64,000 nucleotides of DNA from NCBI RefSeq assembly GCF_032884065.1, contig NC_088881.1, positions 5,348,171 to 5,412,170 on the forward strand, read 5' to 3'. This stretch comes from Artemia franciscana. Taxonomy: Eukaryota; Arthropoda; Branchiopoda; Anostraca; Artemiidae. Position 1 is the first letter of the stretch. Every line of letters starts with the position of its first letter. Positions 49,701 to 59,640 of this stretch are shown one piece after another. The translations under genes were made by a program, and so were the position numbers. The notes beneath the pieces are model-generated. The model made no database searches, was not told the origin of the DNA, and saw only the letters and a list, made by a program, of their open reading frames with translations.

Positions 49701-50527
49701 GATAATTCTACTTCTTCCTCTGTTAGTGATTTCACATCAAACTCGTCCAGTGCTTCTCTGAGTATAAACCAGTTAAAATTTTTAGTTTTAAATCCCTTTC
49801 TCTTATTACCTTTTGGAAGGACTTCTTCATTAATAGTGCACAATATGGGGTTGTGATCACTGGCCAGTTCACTTTCCGCATCACATTCTATGTTTAATTT
49901 GATATAGAGTCTAGGATTGCATAATAGCAAATCAATTGTTGTTGTCTCTCCTGTCTGGGGATTAACTCTAGTTGGCATCCCAACCGGTGTTGCTAAGCAT
50001 ATTGGGCTATTTATTAAACAGTTTTCTAAACTTGTTCCAGAACTATTTACATTTCTACACTTGCACCAAGATTTACTATGTGCATTCATATCACCCAATA
50101 TTATCAGGTCCTCTGCAACTGGTATCATTTTAATAATTTCATCTATCCTTTCTCCCAACAGTCCATTATTTCCAGATGGGTTATATACACATATAACATT
50201 CATTTTCTTTTCATTTTTTAAAAATAGTTTAGTTCCAACTACTTCCACTTCATTATCAATTGATTGCTGGCTTGCTAAGTCCAATTCTTCATAATGAATA
50301 TGACTTCTTATTCCAATCATAACTCCACCTTTTCTTCCTGTTATTCTATCATTTCTCAAGATGTTGAAACCTTTGCAGGGGCTCATGATATTTGGTTTTA
50401 GCCAAGTTTCTTGAATACAAAAAATATCAATGTCTTTTCTGTCACAATATTGAAGCAATAATTCCCTTTTTTCTCTCATGATTGAACATGCATTCCAGGA
50501 TAATATTTTGAGCTGCATTAAGGACAT
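46709..50527 (-). CDS. I-like LINE ORF2: endonuclease, reverse transcriptase, RNase H
   Basis: The 1272-residue polyprotein nicks target DNA and primes reverse transcription there. The apurinic-type endonuclease (residues about 5-235) has LSWNACS, QETW, GDMNAHSKSW and ASDHNPI. The RT (about 450-760) has QCGFRKNRSAEDS, ILIDIEGAFDNM, GIPQGSALGP and the catalytic FADDNT near 683. The RNase H (about 980-1120) has FTDGSK, AEVYAIKKVL, CSDSKSA and IQWIPAHIGISGNEIAD, so all acidic residues are in place. A zinc motif CPKCGASETIEHLMIIC lies near 1198. The ATG at 50527 or the one at 50518 could start it. The second shares its A with the ORF1 stop (TAATG). Confidence 0.93.
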   Translation of the reverse strand: MSLMQLKILSWNACSIMREKRELLLQYCDRKDIDIFCIQETWLKPNIMSPCKGFNILRNDRITGRKGGVMIGIRSHIHYEELDLASQQSIDNEVEVVGTKLFLKNEKKMNVICVYNPSGNNGLLGERIDEIIKMIPVAEDLIILGDMNAHSKSWCKCRNVNSSGTSLENCLINSPICLATPVGMPTRVNPQTGETTTIDLLLCNPRLYIKLNIECDAESELASDHNPILCTINEEVLPKGNKRKGFKTKNFNWFILREALDEFDVKSLTEEEVELSRKVEIFQEKLIEIAKTVVPYREISRHQGCIWWNEDCSKAKREFIAKKRIYNLVRNLHSLIEKKRAYAIFRKTVLEAKKKSWNNFINKLDFRKPTSKVYEFMKKMNNRATSGRSNPPIASDNKLLVTDDEKADAAAKFMSSTVGRGDPDIQKKTNMDTKVSDLGTQGQNEPYNRPFIEQELMNVINKLPDTSPGPDEILPQFVKSLPKLWINVLLELINGIWREGKFPDVWKYGEAVMLPKPGKDLSKIENYRYITLLPVLGKVMERMVKKRLEAVTQQKKILKDIQCGFRKNRSAEDSLMCLKQEALYALQNGWILAAILIDIEGAFDNMLHRKMVGGLVTAGIKGQMLAFLNDYLIGRKVKVRVGGTISNITVFPKRGIPQGSALGPDMYNIGSYDIPINMKDDGGAIFADDNTAWVMARDTYHIKTLITQVIAKLEKWSKEADLKFSATKTKAIVITRKRIGTLPDLYLSGHPVEYVSEAKILGVVVDNKLTWKPHVMYLKYTCLKRLNVMKSLAYMARGLPAELLIQYYIKYVLPKMEYCSTIYGTACHSTIARLDVIQNSAIRIAFGARKTTPVSFLLSESGLADLETRRKIRFLKYVQRIWSLENNHPVKSKIIKPGRQATANTSKARNQSNCLEAALEICKSYGIDIVLSKMLRVGEIGVPPPWEENRISSRLEFNMDQDTPADLAFCMMMEKEYKGYLPLFTDGSKVDEMKHVGAAFWCPFKNVSKKFKLPPESSVFLAEVYAIKKVLEFIEESVEEDKVIICSDSKSAIQAVVNANTMAKPNRDVLICYIKLQDILKKKKVVIQWIPAHIGISGNEIADLKAKSAVESGTLVTDMDTPYEVMIFDKVIKEIDRQGFKANRDLTGNLFVTMKKQRNIETKVYKGLTRYEAKKLFRLRSHHAGVGCYKAKFLGQSEECPKCGASETIEHLMIICRESEQERREITEFFRQKKVQSSLYMLLGGFDSEEENCMIVSLVIQFLTRIARLKDI
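50516..50527 (-). promoter_or_regulatory. ORF1 stop / ORF2 start overlap (TAATG)
   Basis: Minus-strand ATGTCCTTAATG. ORF1 ends at TAA (50520-50518), whose last A begins an ATG of ORF2, and another ORF2 ATG lies nine bases earlier. UAAUG overlaps allow coupled termination and reinitiation in the SART1 LINE of silkworm. Use of that mechanism here is an inference. Confidence 0.7.
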
Positions 50528-52224
50528 GTTCTGTTTTCCAAGGTGCTACTTGTTTCACAAACCAATTTTACATCATTGCGGTCAAGTTTTCCAAACTTCA
50601 TTTGCTCAACCAATTCACACAGTTTATCTACCTTTTCATTCAATGGCAAGTTTTCAATACTCAGTATTCCTGGGGTTATAAGCATCCCAATCACTAACTT
50701 CTTTGCCGTCATTTGTTGCAATTCTGCTGCAGTGTTACTGATTATTCTTTTCTCAGGATTCAGGTTATTCTGGACTACATGAGCATAACTTCTAAATGTT
50801 GTCCTTGCTCTTTTAAATCCCATGCCATACTTTTCTGCCACTTCTAGCACTTGTTGGTTCTCCCTTCTTACTGGGCATACTGATGAAGTGGATGAATGGT
50901 TTTGTTTACAATTGGCGCACCTGTATCTGCTGGTACGCTCATCTACACTCTCCTGTTTCAGAGGGCAATCACGGCTTTGATGATTCTTGGCACATCTGAG
51001 GCAGATCTCCTTTGATTTACAGTCTTTCTGAAGATGCCCATATTTCTGGCATTTGTAGCACTGCATCACCTTCCTATGGTAGGGTAAGACATCTCTGTTT
51101 CTACCGCAGCACCACACACTTGCTGGGGTTATAATTGATTCAAAAACCACCATTACTGACAGGCTGTCTTCAAGCTTTTTTAGATCCCGGTTATACCTCT
51201 GCATTCTAATCACTTCTTTTACAGGCACAGCAGATTGGATACTTTCCTCAATTTGTACAATTGATAAATATAAAGGAATTCCTTTCATCACACCTCTTGA
51301 TACATGTTCTTTCCTTAAAACTGTTACTTCTATGTTATTCACAGTTTTGATTTCCAATGCTGATTTCATCCCGCTCTCATCTTTTAAATGCAAGTAAATA
51401 GTGTTCCCTTCACGATTTGTTTCAAATTCAAATCTGCCACTAATTTTTTCCTTGAAAAACATACAAAGTTCGTATTCATTTAAGAACTTGGCATTTATAT
51501 CAACTGCTTTGATTACAACACTTCCATGTATCATTTCCTTTTCAGGTATTTCCAATAATGGGATCTGGAAATTTGAAATATTTCTCTTATCTTTTGTAAG
51601 TGACAGGCCTTTGGCCTTCTGGTCTGGTCTTTGGTGAACAAATTGTCTCTTTGGTGCTCCCCTTTCAATCTGAACACTTTCATTACTAATAGGTGAGGTC
51701 ACTCTCCTTTTCAAGTTATTCTCTTTTCCTCTTGAGCATAGTCCTTCCACTACTCTTGGATTTACCATAGTCATATCATCAGATTCAAAGTTTGTGTCAG
51801 GTGGAGAATGGTCAATACCTTCTAACTCACATTCTTCCACTTCAAGTCCATTATATCTGTTACTCACTGTACAAGCATACTGTGCCTGGTTCAGCACTGG
51901 TGCTCGATTACTGTACACTTGTTGTCCATATAGTTGTGTCATAACTTGGCCTGATTCAAGTCCATCATTTGTGTTATTCACTGTATACATATACTGCTGT
52001 GATGGGTTGGAAGTTGGGGTATATACTTGTCCATAAACATTTGGTACGACTGCCGGAAACATGACTTTTTGCATACCACTAGGCATATTCCACTGCATTT
52101 GCATCATCTGTGGTCCTGGGGCCCCATTTACAGGCCCCTGCATGGGACTATGAACCACTGAATACTGTCCAACACTAGTAGGAGCTACTGTACCCCCAGC
52201 TGGGGGGCCAGTTTGACTGTTCAT
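50518..52224 (-). CDS. I-like LINE ORF1: zinc-knuckle RNA-binding protein
   Basis: The 568-residue nucleic-acid-binding partner packages the element RNA. The N-terminus is Gln/Met/Pro-rich and low-complexity. The C-terminal half has three cysteine knuckles near residues 388-460: CYKCQKYGHLQKDC, CLRCAKNHQSRDC and CANCKQNHSSTSSVC. This is the usual ORF1 pattern of I, R1 and Jockey elements. It overlaps the start of ORF2 by up to 10 bases. It starts at the ATG at 52224 and is open throughout. Confidence 0.92.
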   Translation of the reverse strand: MNSQTGPPAGGTVAPTSVGQYSVVHSPMQGPVNGAPGPQMMQMQWNMPSGMQKVMFPAVVPNVYGQVYTPTSNPSQQYMYTVNNTNDGLESGQVMTQLYGQQVYSNRAPVLNQAQYACTVSNRYNGLEVEECELEGIDHSPPDTNFESDDMTMVNPRVVEGLCSRGKENNLKRRVTSPISNESVQIERGAPKRQFVHQRPDQKAKGLSLTKDKRNISNFQIPLLEIPEKEMIHGSVVIKAVDINAKFLNEYELCMFFKEKISGRFEFETNREGNTIYLHLKDESGMKSALEIKTVNNIEVTVLRKEHVSRGVMKGIPLYLSIVQIEESIQSAVPVKEVIRMQRYNRDLKKLEDSLSVMVVFESIITPASVWCCGRNRDVLPYHRKVMQCYKCQKYGHLQKDCKSKEICLRCAKNHQSRDCPLKQESVDERTSRYRCANCKQNHSSTSSVCPVRRENQQVLEVAEKYGMGFKRARTTFRSYAHVVQNNLNPEKRIISNTAAELQQMTAKKLVIGMLITPGILSIENLPLNEKVDKLCELVEQMKFGKLDRNDVKLVCETSSTLENRTCP

Positions 52225-52441
52225 GATACCACTAGTCTCCAGTCCACAAAATCATTTATTCCAGAATTTTCTCAAACAGACTTCATGCACCACAAACAAG
52301 TTTTTAGTTAAAAACCTTTTTCACAAGAAGCACGTGCTGTGAATTCTCACAAAACTCCCATCTAGTTCCAATTCAATACAAGCAAGTTTTCACGAAGAAA
52401 CCATTCTGCTCCAAATTTTCCCGAAATTTCTACAATCTTTT

Positions 52442-52493
<52 letters not shown>

Positions 52494-52495
<2 letters not shown>

Positions 52496-52528
52496 GTATA
52501 TATACGTATATATACGTATATATATATA
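52494..52528. repeat. TATACG/TA microsatellite
   Basis: Three ACGTATATAT-type repeats then (TA)n, immediately beyond the T-run at the LINE 5' end. Confidence 0.85.
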
Positions 52529-52870
52529 GATGAAGTTAATCTAAACTGATTTCTCCTTTTCAAGCTGTCAATAGACTCTAGAAACCGAAGAAGGCACGGT
52601 ATTCTTTTCATTTATATACCATTTTCAAAATTTTCGCAAACAATAGAAAACTATAAATTTATGCAAAAAGGACAAATTTTTCCTAATGTACCATCTTTAT
52701 ATCTAAAATGCTCTTAATTATCTTATACCGTTCCTAATTTCCAAACATTTCGAAACATCCTTGCGCAACAAAACGGAATTTAGAAGTTTGTATTTTGGCT
52801 CAAAGCCTCTTCAGTTGGCAACTCTACCTTGTCCTGTCTGCTGGTGTTTTTTTTTTTTGAATATTTTCAG
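52529..52870. other. Upstream region of the FBPase exon
   Basis: AT-rich and non-coding. It ends in a T-rich tract and ATTTTCAG, a good splice acceptor, so it probably contains the end of a 5'UTR intron. No clear TATA-box promoter stands out. Confidence 0.5.
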
Positions 52871-53057
52871 GTTATTTTTAAGCCATGTCTTCTGGCCAGG
52901 CTATGGATACTAATTGCATGACTTTGACAAGATATATCTTAGAAGAGCAGAGGAAACACAAAACAGCTACTGGAGACTTGACTCAGCTATTGACTGCTAT
53001 TCAAGCTGCAGTTAAAGCTGTAAGTTCTGCAGTCAGGAAAGCAGGAATAGCCAAACT
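52871..53057 (+). CDS. FBP1: Fructose-1,6-bisphosphatase, first coding exon
   Basis: This cytosolic gluconeogenic enzyme hydrolyses fructose 1,6-bisphosphate to fructose 6-phosphate. Coding starts at the ATG at 52885 and reads 57 codons plus two bases. MTLTRYILEEQRKHKTATGD is followed by LTQLLTAIQAAVKAVSSAVR and KAGIAKL, matching the N-terminal region of animal FBPase, including the AMP-site segment around TGDLTQLL. The exon ends at CT before GTAAGT (53058), a strong splice donor, and the acceptor is TTTTCAG at 52868-52870. The following intron holds transposon copies. I found no second exon (expected YGIAG...) in the remaining 11 kb, so either the intron is longer than this or the gene is disrupted here. 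Confidence 0.92.
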
Positions 53058-53516
53058 GTAAGTAGGCTATTTGGTAAATTTAGAGATCAAGGCTGAACAA
53101 AAATAGAGGTTTAAATTACAATTTTGGAGCTATAAAGGGGTAAAATTCTAGTTAATTGACTCCTTGCTATCTCAGAAAGGGTTTAGGTTAGGAAAATGAA
53201 ACTTTCAGGAATGGGTCTACAGGCCAAAGTATGTCCCGGGAAGGTATTTTAAAGTACCAACCTCCATTCCTTCTCCCTCTAGAAGGCCTGGAAGTTTGCC
53301 TAAATGACAGGTCTAGGCCTATACCAATTGAAATTTTGAGAAAACAACATTTTACCTTAATTTTCAGTTAATAGTTGCTTTTTTCTGCCTTTAGTTCTGA
53401 AAATGCAATTCCTGTTATTTGAGTAGAATTTTGAACCATATCATTTTTTTTTCAAAATTTATGAAATGTATTTGCATATCTTTTAAACATTATAAAATGG
53501 AATTGAGCAAAGTTAT

Positions 53517-53654
53517 TGTAGCGTTTTACCAATTATAAGATTTATTTAAACCCAGGCATCTGGAACAAAAGACAGTATATAGCAACAGCAATCAGTTAAC
53601 ATCAAATAAGCACAGCAAGCAGGTATATCATCAGTTAACATGCATGATATTACA
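53517..53654 (-). repeat. LTR (3' in element sense) of the Gypsy fossil
   Basis: 138 bp, beginning TGTAGCGTTTTACC and ending GATATTACA. It is paired with 57721-57863. Confidence 0.92.
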
Positions 53655-56600
53655 TCATCCTTCTTCCCTGGAAGAAGACTCTTATCACTTACTGGAATTG
53701 GAGATCCAACTGTTAGTACTATTACTAATGTCTCCAAGAGAAGGTGCTAGGATTGCTTCTCTTTACTTTGTACAGACACAAAACAAAACTAGAGAACTCC
53801 TCATATAGCACTGACTTAACACACACTCAAGAGAAGGTGCTTGGCTCACTTCTCCTGGGTATTATATACACTATGTACAGACTTCAACTTCTCTTCTTTT
53901 GAGATTTTTGTTGGTAAGTTCACAAGTTCAGTTTGATTGGTGGCTTACTCTGCCTGCTGTACCTTGATTTAGTTACTGGTATAACCACTGGTACTCCCTC
54001 CTTGGGTGGGCTTGGGCTACTGGTAGTATGGAGCAGGGCTGTTCTGTCAAGTGAGGGAATGTCTGATGATGCGGTAAATGGTGTTTTGTCTGCATGAGTT
54101 AGGTCTGATGCTGGGGGGATCACAGTAGGAGTAACTGCATTGCTTCCAGTGCATTTTACTGGACTACTTCTGTTCTGTACTGGTGTTGATGGCTGTGCAT
54201 TTGATATGTGTTTCCAATTCCTCTGTAGAACTGTTCCAGCTTTGGTTTCAATATGGTATGATCTAGGGTGTGCTGCTGGTGCTATGATGCTGGTGGTGCT
54301 CCACTGGCCATCAGTTTGTTTCTGGTAGGTCACTGCGTCCACCAAGTGGAGTGTAGGCCTAGACTTGGCATGTTTGTCAAAGTATCATTTCTGTCTTGAC
54401 TTGGCCTCTTCCCACTTCAGCAGGTACTTTTTAGTTGGAACCAACTGCTTCTGCAGGTGCTTTTCTGTGCAGGGTAAGGTGGAGCATAGTTGGCTGCTCA
54501 TTAGCAGTTGTGCAGGGGCAGTGTAGTTGTCTACAGGTGTATTTTTTTATTCCATTAGACCCAGATATGGGTCATCTCTGCCTTCACTTGCCTTGGTGAA
54601 GATGTCCTTGCAAGTGTAGACAGCCTTTTCTACCAGTCCATTGGACTGCAGGTAGATAGGGCTGGAGGTCTTGTGCCTTATGCCCCATTCTTTGATGAAC
54701 CATTCAAACTATGTGGATGAGTATTGTGTTCTGTTGTCTGAGATGATGATGTGGGGGATCCCCTGTTGAGCAAAATGTGCTTTTAGTTTACTGATGACTT
54801 CTTTGGATGTCAAGTTTTTCAACAGGTTGACTTCAAAGAAGCGGCTGTGGTAATCATTTGCTTCATTCCAATCAAATATGTCTGAGGCTACCTGCTGCCA
54901 TGGTACTAATGGAATCTGGGAGTTCATGAGAGGCTCTTTCCGGTTGTTACAGCTATGTTTCTGGCAAGTGGGACAGTTTGTGATTAGCCTTTTGATATCA
55001 CCAATCATCTTTGGCCAGTAGACGAGCATCCTGGTGCATTGCTTTGTCTTTTCCATACCAAAGTGGGAGACGTGAAGTTGCTGGAGGATTTGGGGTCGCA
55101 TCTTCCTTGGGATAACGATCCTTTCGCCTTTAAATATGATGCCATTCATGTATGACAGCTTGTGTTGAAGGTTCCAGTATGCAAGGAGATCTGTGGCACA
55201 TTGCTTCCTGGCATTGGGCCAACTGCCTTGTATGGCCTCTCTGAGATGAATCAGGTGCTCATCTTCCTTGGTATGAGGTCGTATTTCCTCGAGCCTTGCA
55301 TTGCTAACAGGAAGTGCATGTGCAATCTGGTGGACATACACCTCAATTTCTCTATGGAGCTTCTTGTCAATGTCAGGTAGGTGCAGCCTTGATAAAGTGT
55401 TTGCGACTGCGATTTCTGTCCCTGGTCTGTAACTGAACTCTAGGTCATAGGGTTGAATCTGAAGCATCATTTGTTGAGCTCTGGCAGGTGCTTTTTGAAG
55501 TAGATTTCATAGGATGGTTTCAAGTGGGTGGTGGTCTGTAGTTACTTTTACATGCCTGCCATATATGAAATGATGGAAGTACTTGCAACCAAAGACTATT
55601 GCGTATAATTCCTTCTCAAGCTGTGAGTATTTCTGTTCAGCTTTGCTAAGGGAGCATGATGCATATGCGACAACGTTGCCGTTTGACAAGATGTATGCTC
55701 CTAGACCGTGTGACAATGCGTCCACAGTGAGGTCAATGGACTTGCATGAGTGGTCAAAGTATGCTAAGTTTGACTGTTGAGTGTTTGATGTTTTGGAGGG
55801 CTTTGTCATGCTCCTTGGCCCACTTGAACTCAGTCACTTTACTGAGGTCATGCAGGGTTTTATTCTGTGTTGATAAGTTTGGGATGTATTTTGGGAGATA
55901 GTTTAACATACCCAACAGAGTTGCAAGTTCTTCTGAGTTTGATGGTGTAGGCATGTTGTTGATAGCTTTTGCTCTGGCTCTCTCAAATACAGCTACTAAT
56001 TGCTTATTGTGTTACTCAAGGGTTGAACTGAAAACCAGGAGATCATCAATGATGACAGCAAATCTGTCTAATCCTTCGAGAGCCTCTTCCATTCTTCTTT
56101 GGAATTCATCCTGGGCAGAGATGATGCCAAACGGCATCTGTTTAAGACGGTATCTGCCAAAGATGGTATTGAATGTTGTTAAGTCTGCAGATTCATCATC
56201 CAAGACTAGCGACCAATACCCCGACCTTTAAACTGCCATCCTTTTTTTCTACGGCGACCATCGAATTCACCCAGTCAGTTGGTATAGAGACTTTTTAATT
56301 ATCCCTTGTTCTTCCATCCATTTAAGTTCTGCTTCTAACTTTCCTTGAAGCGATGAGGGAATTCTTCTTGCTGGGTATGCTGTAGGGACTGCATCGTCCT
56401 TCAGATACAGATGGCACTCTCCATCCAATTTTCCTATTCCTTGGAAGACATCATTGTAGCTACTGATTATTTCATCTGTTTTTGTCTTGTCGATTGCGTG
56501 CATGTCCTTGCATGTGCTTTTCTCAACTTTACTGACATTCAGTACAAGTTTTACAATATTCAGGTCAATGCTTGACCGGAATCCGAGAATTGGCACTGAA

Positions 56601-57720
56601 TCCATTTCAACAATAAAGAATGTTAGGGTTTCAGCCTTGCTTGATTTGTGCTTGCAGCTCAGCTCGCATACACCTCTAACAGGAATTTTGGATCCACAGT
56701 AGCTTGTGAGTTTCTAAGAACTTTGTTTCAGTGATGGCGGATGTGGTAAGGCGTCAAAATACTTGGCAGGTAGAATGTTAGCTTTTGCTCCTGTATCAAC
56801 CTTGAATTTGACAGGTAAGGAGTGGTTCACCTCCAGTGTAATAAGGGCTTCATCTCTGCTCTTATTGATTTGTTCTCTATGGCATATAAGAAGACATCCT
56901 CATCTTCATCACTTTTGTTGGCTGGGTTCTCCTTGTATTCAATCACTGCATTCACTGATTTGTTGCTTTTGCACACACGTGCAAAATGATTTGGCTTTTT
57001 GCACTTTGCACAGGTTTTTCCCTTTGCAGGACAAGTGTGGCTAGGTGAGTATACTCCTCCACAGAAATAGCATTTCTTTGTTTTTCTAGATGACACAGAT
57101 GCATCTTCGTATTTTCTGACTGGATATTTGTACTTCTGGACACTATCTATTTCTTTCTTGATTTGTTGTGGTTCTTGTACTTCAAATGTTCTTAGCTGTG
57201 CCTGGGCTGCTTGGTAAGAACGGCATTCGCCAACAGCTAGTGCCAAAGTTAGGGTATCACCTTCCAGAAGAAGTCTGTCTCTAATTTTCGGGTCTCTGGT
57301 GACACTAACTATTTTGTCCCGAACCATTTCATCAGTGCTATCATAGTTACAAGCCTTCACCAGGATTTTCAGTTCTGTGATGTATTTCTCTACACTTTCT
57401 CCTTCACGCTGGTCACGTTTTTGGAATATGTATCGAGCAAATACACTGTTGGTGACTGGTGCAGCATATTCGCGGAATTTCTGCAGGTAAGTTTCTACAT
57501 TGTTTGTTTCTGCAGCAGTGAGTGGGAAGGTGTTGAATATCTGGCGCCCTTTTTCTTCTGCCCAGATGAGAAGGTAAGCATATTTGCTTTCTGCCATCTT
57601 TCCAGACAGGGGTCCCAGAAACATCAGTTTGGCATGCTCTTCAAAGCGTTTCCATTCATCGCCGAGGGAAGCTGAATCCCAATCAATACTTGGTGGCTTT
57701 GGTTCCATCTTCTGACACTA

Positions 57721-57863
57721 TGTAGCGTTTTACCAATTATAAGATTTATTTAAACCCAGGCATCTGGAACAAAAGGCATTATATAGCAACAGCAAGCAGT
57801 TAATATCAATAAGCACAAGCACAGCAAGCAGGCATATCATTATTTAACATGCATGATATTACA
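57721..57863 (-). repeat. LTR (5' in element sense) of the Gypsy fossil
   Basis: 143 bp, with the same ends as 53517-53654 and about seven substitutions and two small length differences by eye. The gag-like frame starts only about 13 bp inside it. Confidence 0.92.
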
Positions 57864-58124
57864 GTTATGAAGCTGAAAACAACTTTGTTGTACTTCAATT
57901 AAGCAGAAGACCTATTTTGCAAGGTTTCACTTTTATATAACACATATTTTTAAAGGTCATCAAAGACCAAGGCCCTCAGAGGGAGAAGGAGTGGAGGTAG
58001 TGGCTTCAAAATATATTCCAGGACATACTTTAGTCTGTAGATTCATCCCTGGAAGTTTCATTTTCCTAACCTAAACCCTCTCTGAGATAGCAAGAAGTCA
58101 AGTCAATTAACTAGAATTTTACCC

Positions 58125-59019
58125 TATCTTGGAAAGTAGATAAGTTAAAAGAATGAAAGTTTCAGGAACAAATCAATTGCCTAAAATGGCCTGTCTGGAG
58201 AAGTTACTGCCAAGTAAATATTTCTAATCCTTAGAAGATGGAATGCACAGCAGGGTCTGAATTATGGTAAAAAAATGTTGGTTCTAGTTTGGTGGTTCTA
58301 CCCCCCCCCCCCCACCACAGAAGGAAACACAATAAATTTCTCTAAAACCACTTAAAATTCTATAGTGCAATTTGGTAAATATTTTATATTTCATATTAAT
58401 GACTTACAAATAAAGTGAACATACCCTTTTTATGCTCTTCCCAGATATGGGCTAGTAATAACTTTTGTTACCAATGAATTTTATCCTCACCCCTGTATAG
58501 CCTATACCAATTCAGGTTATATATTTGCATATTATGGTGGTGAGGGTAGGAGTAAAGATCACTTATGATGCCAATGAGAGGTAAGTTTGAACTTTATCAA
58601 CCCCCCTGCCTAATGTGCAAACATACTTTAAATCAGTCTCCATCCTGCATTGGCTCTGGAACCATTGCTCTTTTTGAGGACAATCTTACAATGTTAAATA
58701 AAATCTATTGTATCAACATTTTGACTGATAAATTCAGGTGATGTGAATCGGGTTTCTTATGAGTTTCAGAAACTCATATCCCATGGATAGGAATCATGAA
58801 ACTAGGTGATATAGAATTTATTTACTCAGGCCGGAAGGGTTTGGTACATAGGCAGGAAGTAGGGCTCATGATATATAAGGAAGCTGCTAATTCTTTAGGC
58901 TGTTCTTTTACACATTATTGTCCTGAGATCTTACATCCTTTGAAAAAGAACACTTAAAAGTGAAATCTTACTTCTTGTGCTGTTCTTTTGCAAACATCTT
59001 TCACATTCTGCTGTGATTC
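58125..59019. other. Probable FBPase intron or intergenic DNA, no gene
   Basis: No coding pattern is seen. A C-run of 13 lies at 58301-58313. The first 70 bp (TATCTTGGAAAGTAGATAAG, then GAATGAAAGTTTCAGG) resemble a decayed arm of the adjoining inverted-repeat element. Confidence 0.5.
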
Positions 59020-59640
59020 AGTGGTTTACCTCAAATTACCTTAAATTGCAGCTTGGAGCAATCTATGGATTTTTCCTTGTAGAAACTCCAGAGTTGATAA
59101 TACATGACAAATAGTTGAATACATACAGTTGACTAGTGGTTTGATGTTGCTGATTCATGTATTTCCCAGTTATACTTCCATTCTTTTGTTGACTGTTCAT
59201 TGTCAAGTCAGTTCTTAAAGCTGTGTGGTTTGGGCAGCAATGGTATCTGGCAGTAATTTGTTCCAGAGGTTGGCAACATGGTTGGTAAGCAAATGGGTAT
59301 GTTGCCACTTTGAGGAGAAATGCCTGGATAACTGCAACTTATGTCCCCTTGTACAAGAGTCCTGAGACACCAGAGGAAGAAGATCAGGAAGTGCCTTTGA
59401 ATTAATAAGTTTATGAACCAGAATGGTATCACCCTGTCTTCTTCTATAAACCAGAGTTGGGAGTTTCAGCTTGCATAGCTTTGTAGGGTAAGGAAGCTCA
59501 TGCAGTCCACTCACCACCTTAGTGGCTCTTCTCTGGACATCTTCAAGAATTTCAACATCTTTTTTGAAAAAGGGGGATGCAAGGACCATGCCTGTCTCAA
59601 GCCTTGGCTGAACAAGTCCTTTATACAAAAGGCTTAGAAT
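59020..59640 (-). mobile_element. CR1/L2-like LINE 3' fragment
   Basis: The minus frame at 59628-59215 reads MYKGLVQPRLETGMVLASPF, then VQRRATKVVSGLHELPYPTK, LPTLVYRRRQGDTILVHKLI and WNKLLPDTI. This is the conserved segment downstream of the RT palm in CR1/L2-type LINEs. The element ends in a TTTAAGGTAATTTGAGGTAA-like tail near 59020. It is 5'-truncated and lacks the catalytic RT part. The frame is open for 137 codons, so it is moderately recent. Confidence 0.75.

Larger units (their letters stand above)
46584..52493 (-). mobile_element. Full-length I-like LINE with two open frames
   Basis: The 5.9-kb non-LTR retrotransposon reads on the minus strand. It has a 5'UTR (about 52225-52443), ORF1 (52224-50518), ORF2 (50527-46709), a short 3'UTR and a tail of four AACGTC repeats (46584-46610). 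Both frames are uninterrupted, which suggests a young insertion. A T-run of 50 (52444-52493 on the plus strand, A-run in the sense direction) lies at the 5' end, which is odd. TACGTA flanks both sides and may be a target-site duplication, but the right flank is a TACGTA-rich repeat. Endonuclease, RT and RNase H together place it in the I group. Confidence 0.88.
53517..57863 (-). mobile_element. Ty3/Gypsy LTR retrotransposon fossil, broken
   Basis: A 4.35-kb LTR retrotransposon lies on the minus strand. It has short LTRs at both ends (TG...CA) and a 5-bp target duplication GTTAT (53512-53516 and 57864-57868). Parts in sense order: gag-like region with zinc knuckles (about 57708-56827), protease/RT region (about 56605-55750), RNase H (about 55809-55507), integrase with an HHCC zinc domain (about 55470-54709) and a 3' region to about 53920. 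A purine-rich tract lies next to the left LTR (53655-53669). The order RT, RNase H, integrase and the RT motifs place it in Ty3/Gypsy. It is broken in several places, about half a dozen, and cannot be active. The LTRs differ by about 5%, so it is fairly old. It sits inside an older MITE-like element. Confidence 0.9.
53138..58124. mobile_element. Inverted-repeat (MITE-like) element in FBPase intron, split by an LTR element
   Basis: Same family as 4371-5006. The left part is 53138-53516 and the right part is 57869-58124, about 633 bp together once the insert is set aside. The ends are GGGTAAAATTCTAGTTAA and its complement. It is diverged from the histone-unit copies by many substitutions but is collinear throughout, including the core (AAATGCAATTCCTGTTATTT). 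Confidence 0.88.
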
